Part shown: piece after piece, positions 32,862 through 44,300 of the stretch
Layout: each line of letters opens with the position of its first letter
Position numbering within the stretch: position 1 is the stretch's first letter
Source: Apostichopus japonicus
Taxonomy: Eukaryota > Echinodermata > Holothuroidea > Aspidochirotida > Stichopodidae
Assembly (NCBI RefSeq): GCF_037975245.1
Contig: NC_092576.1
Coordinates: 44,087,611 to 44,151,610 of the forward strand
Direction: 5' to 3'
Length of the DNA: 64,000 nt
The notes under the pieces: model-generated
Told to the model about the DNA's origin: nothing
Seen by the model: only the letters and a program-made list of their open reading frames with translations
The model's database searches: none
Made by a program: the position numbers and the translations under genes

Positions 32862-33185
32862 GGCACATACCAACAGTATACAACAGTATGGCACATCCCA
32901 ACAGTTAACAACAGTATGAAACAGTACCCCAAAAGTATGGCACATCTCAACAGTAAACAACAGCATGGCACATCCCAAAAGTATGGCACATCCCAACAGT
33001 ATACAACAGTACGGCACATACCGACAGTATAGAACAACATGGCACATCCCAACAGCATACAACAGTACAGTATACAACAGTATGGCAATACCGACAGAAT
33101 ACAACAGTATGTCACATACCCACAGTATATAAAAGTACGGCACATCCCAACAGTATACAACAGTACGGCACATCCCAACAGCTCT
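32862..33185. repeat. ~29-bp minisatellite
   Basis: About eleven imperfect units containing GGCACATCCCAACAGTATAC and AACAGTA. Length varies between units. Confidence 0.88.
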
Positions 33186-33374
33186 CCTCATCATTCTTAG
33201 TGCACTGATCTAGTTTAGCTCCAGAGAGCATTTTGTATCACCACACAAGGTTGAATTATAACAAGAATCATGTGATTAAAATAGCAGTAAATTACTACGC
33301 AGAACCTACTGGAATCATGACCACTCCAGGCCAAGGTATTAAACTAGTCTGAAGTTAGTTGTTTATCTAATCAT

Positions 33375-34045
33375 CAGTGGCGTCGCCAAGGGGGGGGGGG
33401 CGGGGGGCAGGGGGGGGGGGGGGGGCACGTGCCCCCTGAAAAACCTAGTGCCCCCCGAGTGCCCCCCATCTGAGATTTGGGGTTGGTAAAAAATATATAT
33501 ATATTTTGTTATATTCAACTCCCATCATCTGAGTTGGTTTTTCATAAGGACAAAGAAGCACAGTAATTCGTATTTTCTTCAAATGCGCTGCGAAAAAATG
33601 AAAAAGTTTATCCTTGACCGTCGGGTATCGAAGTCGTAACCCGCGCCATCTTAATAGATAATGGGAGAAAACTTGAAGGACAAGAAAGGAGTCGGGGGTC
33701 ATGCACACATTAATTCAACAAATGTAGGTTCTATTGATAGGGTCAGGCATAATATCGACAGCATGTGGTTCATATCCTCTGCAAAATTCTGCGCGTTGTT
33801 AAAATCATTACCTCAAAAATAGCAATTTCTGGAGATATCTTCAGATCGAATTTAGCATCAAATGTGGCACCATTTTGCATCTAGCCCATCCTCCGTATGA
33901 GAAAATTTTCCAACGGGGAGGGGGTTACCCCCTCCCCTTAGACCCCTCCCTCAGGACGGCGATCCGTATCCACCTAAGTGCCCCCCCATCAAATGCTGGT
34001 GCCCCCCTGTGCCCCCCCAGACTGAAAAGTCTGGTGACGCCACTG
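33375..34045. mobile_element. hAT-like MITE with perfect 8-bp target duplication
   Basis: Ends CAGTGGCGTCGCCA and TGGTGACGCCACTG are inverted repeats with one mismatch. CTAATCAT flanks both sides (33367-33374 and 34046-34053), a perfect 8-bp target-site duplication. Inside are GGGGGGCACGTGCCCCC-type sequence and long G/C runs but no transposase. Confidence 0.92.
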
Positions 34046-34193
34046 CTAATCATACCAAACATCAACTAAGTGGTAACTGTGTTGCGCGGAAAAATAGGTA
34101 CCCCTACAAAATTCATGAAATTGGCGTTCCATATAAATTACAAGTACCTAAACACACACTAAATGTGTACATGCGTGCCGCGCCTATGTAAGA

Positions 34194-34282
34194 TCCGAAC
34201 GTACGTTCACAGGCTAGGCGCTTGCTATATCTGCCAATTGAGCTGTTCACCTCATATGTTCTCGGTCTCCTTTCTTCAGGTG
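34194..34282 (-). mobile_element. tRNA-like sequence, possible SINE head (first copy)
   Basis: Minus strand reads CAGCTCAATTGGCAGA (A-box-like) and later CGTTCGGATCT (weak B box). The 57-bp part TGCTATATCTGCCAATTGAG...TTTCT recurs at 36307-36364 without the B-box side. Confidence 0.35.
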
Positions 34283-36306
34283 AGTTTACATGAATAATTT
34301 AATGTTAAATATTAAAACTTCAACCAGTTGTATTAAAACACCTCTAGTTTTTATTTGATTTAGTCTTGGTTGATGATGTTATGGGAAACGATGGGATTAT
34401 ACAAGATTGAAAATATGTTACCACTCGTGCAACGATGTCACAGAATATTACGTATAATGTTGTACGTTAGGTCAGCGAGTAGCACTTATTCGTCGTTAAA
34501 TGCGTCAAGTAAGGTTCGTATGCTGCAGGATTTGTGATATGTGGTAATATAAACGGTCAATTAGGCTGCGTAGTTGAAGTAGGGTAATTAGTGTATTTAA
34601 TAAAATGTTGATCACGTAGAGGTACGGCAGTAAATTTGTACTATTAAGCTAGGCTCACTGTCTCTGCACTGTCTAGCGTAGGCGCAGACCTTTCGTGTAA
34701 TAAGTCACAGCATGGGTATTGTAACGTACTTGAAGGGCGCCACGGATTTTGTCGCATAATTAGGGGATTCCCCTAGATAAATATTCCGGTATCAATGTTG
34801 CAGTGTTAAAGGGTCTATACAATGAATCCAAAAGAACCATCGCTTGCATGATGCGACCTTAATGTCGTTGGCAAATTATTCCTATGACAACACACTGAGA
34901 CTTGACTCCCAGTAGTGTTAACAATGTATACAGATACTGATCTACATGATACAGTAGTATACACGTGGTAAGTACAATATATATATACACCCACTGATCT
35001 ACAGTACTGTATGTAGCCGAGTACACTGTTCAGTTCATCATATACAGTTTAGCTATCTTGCCGCGCTGAGTCGTAACACTTGTACCGGCTCCCTGCTCGT
35101 ACAAACACAGCAGTAATTCACTTCATTATTATACTTATACACAAATATCTTGGTCTTGGTGCATATAAGGCCAGGACACAGTCAACTCAAAATACACATG
35201 GAAATTCTTTCTAGCTCTACAAAGCAACTTAGGAGAAGGAATTGAAACAAGACGGCAAATCTCTCTGGTAGATTCTTTTGAAAATTGGAAAGGGCTGAAA
35301 GTCGTTGCAATCCCGCAGTCGAAGTAGCTTAGACCAAGGTAAGTCAAATAACTTTCAACTACGGTAAGGCTGTTGATGGCCTAGCTAAAAGCACTGTGGG
35401 CTAGGCCTGTAACGTTAGTTACATTCAGGTAATCTTAGTTTGTGTCAGGACACATGGTAAGAGTATCTGTAATACTGTGAATAGCCAAAGGCTGGTCAGA
35501 ATATCTGATATGGGCCTAGGCTAGTTGTATAGTCTAGACGATCATGAATTGCAGCCACCACTGTTGGCTAGGGTATTCAACAAAGACTCAGAGTTGGGTA
35601 GGAATATAGTAGGCTACTACTAGGCTACTCCTTACTAACCTAATTTTATGCAGATAGGGAATCAATTTAACTGTTACTGCTCGAATCTTTTATCTAAAGC
35701 TTTCAAATGACTTTCGTGTCTATAACTTCTTACCTGCCAAAAATTTCTTAAAAAATAATACAGGTCTGTGTTTATTAGTGCAGTTAACATCACTGTTAGC
35801 CTTACTTTTCTACAAATGGCAAAGATACCTTATTTCCTTCATGGTATTTTGCATCCTCCAAAAATCCACAAGAAGATAAATAAATTGATGTCGGCCTACT
35901 CATTATACAAACATTTGATAGGCCTTCCCAATATCACAGATCTATGACAGACAGTATATCACAGATCAAAGTACTAAGTAGCAATCTTTATTTTCTGCTG
36001 GTTTTTGCTTACTTTAAAAAAAAAAGGTTATGCCTGGCCCACATGCTTTACAGAAGCATAAAGAAAGTGGATAATTTTCAAGTGTTTCAAAATAATATTT
36101 ACATCAGGAGTCATCATTTTGAAAGAAAGTGTGGTTAAAGTATATATGCCTTCCTAGCTAGGAGCAAACATTTGGGTGCATGTAGAACGGGAACATAGAC
36201 TAGTAGTCTGTTGGTGACTAAGGACAGGCCTAACTAGTATGACTAACGTGACTTCTTTTTTATTTCCTTCTGATCGATGTATGATTTACTCATGGTCCAC
36301 TGAAAA
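34283..36306. other. Gene-free region
   Basis: AT-rich sequence with tgtaggcctaggct-type stretches. A plus-strand segment at 35190-35339 ends in CCAAG|gtaagtc and could be a non-coding exon end, but nothing supports transcription. Confidence 0.35.
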
Positions 36307-36364
36307 TTGCTATATCTGCCAATTGAGCTGTTTGCCTCATATGTTCTCGGTCTCCTTTCTGCAG
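36307..36364 (-). repeat. Second copy of the 57-bp tRNA-like segment
   Basis: TGCTATATCTGCCAATTGAG then CTGTTTGCCTCATATGTTCT and CGGTCTCCTTTCT, matching 34224-34281 with a few changes, in the same orientation about 2.08 kb away. Confidence 0.7.
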
Positions 36365-36844
36365 CTCTAAAGAGAACCACCCCGGTGGTACCCCTAATCC
36401 ATGGGACCCGGGGGTAACAATTACATCAGCACTGAAAGATGAACACTAATGGTGGTTGACGTAAGCCATCATGTCACCAAATCTCAATCTTGGTCACCTG
36501 ACAATGATGTCACTTCTCTCTTGAGTTTACTCATGTATATGATAATGCTGGGATTCTTACAAATGATGTCTATCAGTATCTCAGCTGACTAAGGACAAAA
36601 AACACAGATGCGTTTGTTATCATGTGACAGGTCACCTGATATTTATTCCTCTTTTTGGATGTTATTATTATACCAGTCACATACAACTGGCATTTGAATG
36701 GCAAACGCACATGACTGCCAGTGTCTGCAGTATGCTAACATTTGACACTGAACATCCATGGCTGTGGTGTCATGTGACATGTCACACTGGTGCTCCCTGT
36801 GAAGTATCCTCAAGCGCCAATGCTGAGATGAGCACCCTATAAAT

Positions 36845-37405
36845 ATCCCAAAATTCATATATGGGCCAGATATGAATACCAATTATAGACCAGATATAAA
36901 ATGCCATATGTCAGTGGGCCAGATAAAATGCCATATGAGCCAGATATAAAATGCCATACAAGAGCCAGATATAAAATGCCATACATGGGCCAGATATATA
37001 TTGCCATACAAGAGCCAGATATAAATTGCCATACATGGGCCAGATATAACATGCCATATATGGGCCAGATTTAAAATGCCATACAAGGGCCGGATATATA
37101 TTGCCATACATGGGCCAGATATAACATGCCATACAAGAGCCAGATATAAATTGCCATACTTGGGCCAGATATAACATGCCATATATGGGCCAGATATAAA
37201 ATGCCATACAAGAGCCAGATATAAAATGCCATACATGGGCCAGATATAACATGCCATACAAGAGCCAGATATAAATTGCCATACATGGGCCAGATGTAAC
37301 ATGCCATATATTGGCCAGATATAAAATGCCATACAACGGCCAGATATAAAATGCCATACATGGGCCTGTTAACAAAATGCCATATCTGAACCATATATGG
37401 GCCAG
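36845..37405. repeat. 25-bp minisatellite
   Basis: About 22 units of GCCATACAWGRGCCAGATAT plus AAAAT-type endings. As 25 is not divisible by three, minus-strand frames rotate and several overlapping open frames of up to 166 codons arise, all repeat translation. Confidence 0.95.
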
Positions 37406-37734
37406 ATACAATATCTACATAAAAACACAGACAAATCATTGCTATTGCTTTTGTGTGACAAAGCACCTGATATCTTATTCCACTTTATAGAGCATTTTGA
37501 TTTTACAAACTCTATAAATGGTGACCAATGACCGAGATAAGAGAAGACAACATGGTTCACTGTCTTGTTTCTCCATTACCAGACTTGTAATGACTCCATA
37601 CTAGCATTCTATCTTAGTTAACTGGTGTGGTCACAATTTTGCGCATACTCACACTCATGTATTTGTTCTCGTACTCTGGGCAGATGCTACTGCAAAACTA
37701 GGGTAGATCAACTAGGACCAACTTCCCCCTACTC

Positions 37735-38245
37735 ATACTTATGCTTAGTGAAAGACTAGGTATTCATACCCTTGCTTAGTACAAGACTAGGTATTCATAC
37801 TCATGCTTAGTGTAAGACTAGGTATTCATACTCATGCGTATTACAAGACTAGGTATTCATACTCATGCATAGTACAAGACTAGGTATTCATACCCATGCT
37901 TAGTACAAGACTAGGTATTCATACTCATGCTTAGTGTAAGACTAGGTATTCATACTCATGCTTAGTACAAGACTAGGTATTCATACTTGTGCTTAGTACA
38001 AGACTAGGTATTCATACTCAGGCTTAGTACAAGACTAGGTATTCATACTCATGCTTAGTACAAGACTAGGTATTCATACTCAGGCTTAGTACAAGACTAG
38101 GTATTCATACTCATGCATAGTACAGGACTAAGTATTCATACTCATGCTTAGTTCAAGACTAGATACACATACTCATGCCTGGTGCAAGACAAGGTTCTCA
38201 TACTCATGCTTAGTACAAGACCAGAAATACCTAGCCTTGCACTAG
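37735..38245. repeat. 31-bp satellite, subfamily A
   Basis: About 16 units containing CTTAGTACAAGACTAGGTAT and TCATACTCATG. Same length and register as the main array but with CATGCTTAGTAC where the main family has TTGTGTCCAGTGC. Confidence 0.95.
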
Positions 38246-38399
38246 GTTTGGAAAGTACTTGGTCAGCGTTGAGTTGCAATCGTTTCCTTCAATACAGCCC
38301 ATGTGTGTGTAATTTCTATGTATGATTTTTATTTAAGGTGATAATTGTGTGTGGAATCGTGAATCTGTGCCTCAAGCAACAGTACTTGTGTTTCCTGGT

Positions 38400-41300
38400 T
38401 CTGGTCCTGTGTCCAATGCAAGATTAGGTACCCATTCTTGTGTCCATTGCAAGACTAGGTACTCACTCTTGTGTCCAGTCAAGACTAGGTACCTATTCTT
38501 GTGTCCAGTTCAAGTGTAGGTACTCATTCTTGTGTCCAGTGCAAGATTAGGTACCCATTCTTGTGTCCAGTTCAAGAGTAGGTACTCGTTCGTGTCCATT
38601 TCAAGACTAGGTACTCATCCTTGTGTCCAGTGCAAGACAAGGAGACAAGGTACCCATTCTTGTGTCCAGTGCAAGACTAGGTACTCATTCTAGTGTCCAG
38701 TGCAAGATTTGGTACACATTCTTGTGTCCAGTGCAATATTAGGTACCCATTCTTGTGTCCAGTGTAACATAAGGTACCCATTCTTCTGTCCAGTGCAAGA
38801 CTAGGTACTCATTCTTGTGTCCAGTTCAAGACTAGGTACTCATCCTCGTATCCAGTGAAAGACTAGGTACCCATTCTTGTGTCCAGTGCAAGACTAGGTA
38901 CTCATTCTTGTGTCCAGTGCAAGATTGGGTAGTTATTCTTGTATCCAGTGCAAGAGTAGGTACTCATTCTTGTGTCCAATGCAAGATTTGGTGCCCATTC
39001 TTGTGTCCAGTGCAAGACTAGGTACTCGTTCGTGTCAAATTCAAGACTAGGTACTCATCCTCGTGTACAGTGGAAGACTAGGTACTTATTCTTGTATCTA
39101 GTGAAAGACTAGGTACCCATTCTTGTGTCCAGTGCAAGACTAGGTACTCATTCTTGTGTCCAGTGCAAGATTGGGTACCCATTCTTGTGTCCAGTGCGAC
39201 ATAAGGTACCCATTCTTGTGTCCAGTGCAAAACTAGGTACTCATTCTTGTGTCCAGTTCAAGACTAGGTACCTATTCTTGTGTCCAGTGCAAGAGTAGGT
39301 ACTCATTCTTGTGTCCAATGCAAGATTAGGTGCCCATTCTTGTGTCCAGTGCAAGACTAGGAACTCGTTCGTGTCCAGTTCAAGACTAGGTACTCATCCT
39401 CGTGTCCAGTGGAAGACTAGGTACTCATTCTTGTATCCAGTGAAAGACTAGGTACCCATTCTTGTGTCCAGTGCAAGACTAGGTACTCATTCTTGTGTCC
39501 AGTGCAAGTTTGGGTACTCATTCTTGTGTCCAGTTCAAGAGTAGGTACTCTTTCTTGTGTCCAATGCAAGATTAGGTACCTATTCTTGTGTCCAGTGCAA
39601 GACTAGGTACTCATTCTTGTGTCCAGTTCAAGACTAGGTACCTATTCTTGTGTCCAGTGCAAGTGTAGGTACTCATTCTTGTGTCTAGTACTAGATAAGG
39701 TACCTATTCTTGTGTCCAGTGCAAGAGTAGGTACTCATTCTTGTGTCCAGTGCAAGATTGGGTACTCATTCTTGTGTCCAGTGCAAGAGAAGGTACTCAT
39801 TCTTGTGTCCAGTGCAAGATTAGGTACCCATTCTTGTGTCCAGTTCAAGACTAGGTACTCATTCTTGTGTCCAGTTCAAGACTAGGTACTCATCCTTGTG
39901 TCCAGTGCAAGACTAGGTACCCATTCTTGTGTACAGTGCAAGACTAGGTACCCATTCTTATGTCCAGTGCAAGACTAGGTACCCATTCTTGTGTCCAGTG
40001 CAAGTCTAGGTACTCATTCTTGTGTCCAGTGCAAGACTAGGTACCCATTCTTGTGTCCAGTGCAAGACTAGGTACCTATTCTTGTGTCCAGTGCAAGATT
40101 AGGTACCCATTTTTGTGTCCACTTCAAGACTAGGTACTTATCCCTGTGTCCAGTGGAAGGCTAGGTACCCATTCTTGTGTCCAGTGCAAGACTAGGTGCC
40201 CATTCTTGTGTCCAGTGCAAGACTAGGAACTTGTTCGTGTCCAGTTCAAGACTAGGGACTCATCCTCGTGTCCAGTGGAAGACTAGGTACTCATTCTTGT
40301 ATCCAGTGAAAGACTAGGTACCCATTCTTGTGTCCAGTGCAAGACTAGGTACTCATTCTTGTGTCCAGTACAAGATTAGGTACCTATTCTTGTGTCCAGT
40401 GCAAGAGTAGGTACTCGTTCGTGTTCAGTTCAAGACTAGGTACTCATCCTTGTGTCCAATGCAAGACAAGGTACCCGTTCTTGTGTCCAGTGCAAGACTA
40501 GGTACTCATTCTAGTGTCCAGTGCAAGACTAGGTACTCATTCTTGTGTCCAGTGCAAAACTAGGTACCTATTCTTGTGTCCAGTGCAAGTGTAGGTACTC
40601 ACATCTTGTATCCAGTGAAAGACTAGGTACCCATTCTTGTGTCCTGTGCAAGACTAGGTGCCCATTCTTGTGTCCAGTGCAAGACTAGGAACTCGTTCGT
40701 GTCCAGTGCAAGACTAGGTACTCATTCTTGTGTCCAGTTCAAGACTAGGTACCTATTCTTGTGTCCAGTGCAAGTGTAGGTACTCATTCTTGTGTCTAGT
40801 ACTAGATAAGGTACCTATTCTTGTGTCCAGTGCAAGAGTAGGTACTCATTCTTGTGTCCAGTGCAAGATTGGGTACTCATTCTTGTGTCCAGTGCAAGAG
40901 TAGGTACTCATTCTTGTGTCCAGTGCAAGATTAGGTACCCATTCTTGTGTCCAGTTCAAGACTAGGTACTCATTCTTGTGTCCAGTTCAAGACTAGGTAC
41001 TCATCCTTGTGTCCAGTGCAAGACTAGGTACCCATTCTTGTGTACAGTGCAAGACTAGGTACCCATTCTTATGTCCAGTGCAAGACTAGGTACCCATTCT
41101 TGTGTCCAGTGCAAGTCTAGGTACTCATTCTTGTGTCCAGTGCAAGACTAGGTACCCATTCTTGTGTCCAGTGCAAGACTAGGTACCTATTCTTGTGTCC
41201 AGTGCAAGATTAGGTACCCATTCTTGTGTCCACTTCAAGACTAGGTACTTATCCCTGTGTCCAGTGGAAGGCTAGGTACCCATTCTTGTGTCCAGTGCAA

Positions 41301-44300
41301 GACTAGGTGCCCATTCTTGTGTCCAGTGCAAGACTAGGAACTTGTTCGTGTCCAGTTCAAGACTAGGGACTCATCCTCGTGTCCAGTGGAAGACTAGGTA
41401 CTCATTCTTGTATCCAGTGAAAGACTAGGTACCCATTCTTGTGTCCAGTGCAAGACTAGGTACTCATTCTTGTGTCCAGTACAAGATTAGGTACCTATTC
41501 TTGTGTCCAGTGCAAGAGTAGGTACTCGTTCGTGTTCAGTTCAAGACTAGGTACTCATCCTTGTGTCCAATGCAAGACAAGGTACCCGTTCTTGTGTCCA
41601 GTGCAAGACTAGGTACTCATTCTAGTGTCCAGTGCAAGACTAGGTACTCATTCTTGTGTCCAGTGCAAAACTAGGTACCTATTCTTGTGTCCAGTGCAAG
41701 TGTAGGTACTCACATCTTGTATCCAGTGAAAGACTAGGTACCCATTCTTGTGTCCTGTGCAAGACTAGGTACTCATTCTTGTGTCCAGTGCAAGAGTAGG
41801 TACTCATTCTTGTGTCCAATGCAAGATTAGGTACCCATTCTTGTGTCCAGTTCAAGACTAGGTACTCATTCGTGTCCAGTTCAAGACTAGGTACTCATCC
41901 TTGTGTCCAGTGCAAGACTAGGTACCCATTCTTGTGTACAGTGCAAGACTAGGCACCCATTCTTATGTCCAGTGCAAGACTAGGTACCCATTCTTGTGTC
42001 CAGTTCAAGTCTAGGTACTCATTCTTGTGTCCAGTGCAAGACTAGGTACCCATTCTTGTGTCCAGTGGAAGACTAGGTACCTATTCTTGTGTCCAGTGCA
42101 AGATTAGGTACCCATTCTTGTGTCCAGTTCAAGACTAGGTATTTAACCCTGTGTCCAGTGGAAGGCTAGGTACCCATTCTTGTGTCCAGTGCAAGACTAG
42201 GTACTCATTCTTGTGTCCAGTGCAAGATTGGGTACTTATTCTTGTGTCCAGTGCAAGAGTAGGTACCCATTCTTGTGTCCAATGCAAGATTAGGTGCCCA
42301 TTCTTGTGTCCAGTGCAAGACTAGGAACTCGTTCGTGTCCAGTTAAAGACTAGGTACTCATCCTCGTGTCCAGTGGAAGACTAGGTACTCATTCTTGTAT
42401 CCAGTGAAAGACTAGGTACCCATTCTTGTGTCCATTGCAAGACTAGGTACTCATTCTTGTGACCAGTGCAAGTTTGGGTACCCATTCTTGTGTCCAGTGC
42501 AAGACTAGGTACTCATTTGTATCCAGTTCAAGATTAGGTACTCATCCTTGTGTCCAGTGCAAGATTAGGTACCCATTCTTGTGTCCAGTGCAAGACTAGG
42601 TACTCATTCTTGTATCCAGTGCAAGACTAGGTACCCATTCTTGTGTCCAGTGCAAGACTAGGTACCCATTCTTGTGTCCAGTGCAAGATTAGGTACCCAT
42701 TCTTGTGTCCAGTTAAAGACTAGGTACATATCCCTGTGTCCATTGCAAGGCTAGGTACCCATTCTTGTGTCCAGTGCAAGACTAGGTACTCATTCTTGTG
42801 TCCAGTGCAAGATTGGGTACTTATTCTTGTGTCCAGTGCAAGAGTAGGTACTCATTCTTGTGTCCAATGCAAGATTTGGTGCCCATTCTTGTGTCCAGTG
42901 CAAGACTAGGTACTCGTTCGTGTCCAATTCAAGACTAGGTACTCATCCTCGTGTCCAGTGGAAGACTAGGTACTTAATCTTGTATCTAGTGAAAGACTAG
43001 GTACCCATTCTTGTGTCCAGTGCAAGACTAGGTACTCATTCTTGTGTCCAGTGCAAGATTAGGTACCCATTCTTGTGTCCAGTGCAAGAGTAGGTACTCA
43101 TTCTTGTGTCCAGTTCAAGACTAGGTACTCATCCTTGTGTCCAGTGCAAGATTAGGTACCCATTCTTGTGTCCAATGCAAGATTAGGTGCCCATTCTTGT
43201 GTCCAGTGCAAGACTAGGTACCCATTCTTGTGTCCAGTGCAAGACTAGGTACTAATCCCTGTGTCCATTGGAAGGCTAGGTACCCATTTTTGTGTCCAGT
43301 GCAAGAGTAGGTACTCATTCTTGTGTCCAGTGCAAGATTGGGTACTTATTTTTGTGTCCAGTGCAAGAGTAGGTACTCATTCTTGTGTCCAATGCAAGAT
43401 TAGGTGCCCATTCTTGTGTCCAGTGCAAGACTAGGTACTCGTTCGTGTCCGATTCAAGACTAGGTACTCATCCTCGTGTCCAGTGGAAGACTAGGTACTT
43501 ATTCTTGTATCTAGTGAAAGACTAGGTACCCATTCATGTGTCCAGTGGAAGACTAGGTACTCATTCTTGTATCCAGTGAAAGACTAGGTACCCATTCTTG
43601 TGTCCAGTGCAAGACTAGGTACTTATTCTTGTGTCCAGTGCAAGTTTGGGTACTCATTCTTGTGTCCAGTTCAAGAGTAGGTACTCATTCTTGTGTCCAA
43701 TGCAACATAAGGTACCTATTCTTGTGTCCAGTGCAAGACTAGGTACTCATTCTTGTGTCCAGTTCAAGACTAGGTACCTATTCTTGTGTCCAGTGCAAGT
43801 GTAGGTAGTCATTCTTGTGTCTAGTGCTAGATAAGGTACCTATTGTGTCCAGTGGAAGAGTAGGTAGTCATTCTTGTATCCAGTGCAAGATTGGGTACTC
43901 ATTCTTGTGTCCAGTGCAAGAGTAGGTACTCATTCTTGTGACCAATACAAGATTAGGTACCCATTCTTGTGTCCAGTTCAAGACTAGGTACTCATCCTTG
44001 TGTCCAGTGCAAGATTAGGTACCCATTCTTGTGTCCAATGCAAGATTAGGTGCCCATTCCTGTGGCCAGTGCAAGACTAGGTACCCATTCTTGTGTCCAG
44101 TGCAAGACTAGGTACTTATCTCTGTGTCCATTGGAAGGCTAGGTACCCATTTTTGTGTCCAGTGCAAGAATAGGTACTCATTCTTGTGTCCAGTGCATGA
44201 TTGGGTACTTATTCTTGTGTCCAGTGCAAGACCAGGTACTCGTTCGTGTCCAATTCAAGATTAGGTACTCATCCTCGTGTCCAGTGGAAGACTAGGTACT

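Noticed and set aside
35135-35347. Candidate exon ending in CCAAG|gtaagtc
   Set aside because: Only a donor-like end is visible; no conserved protein in either strand.
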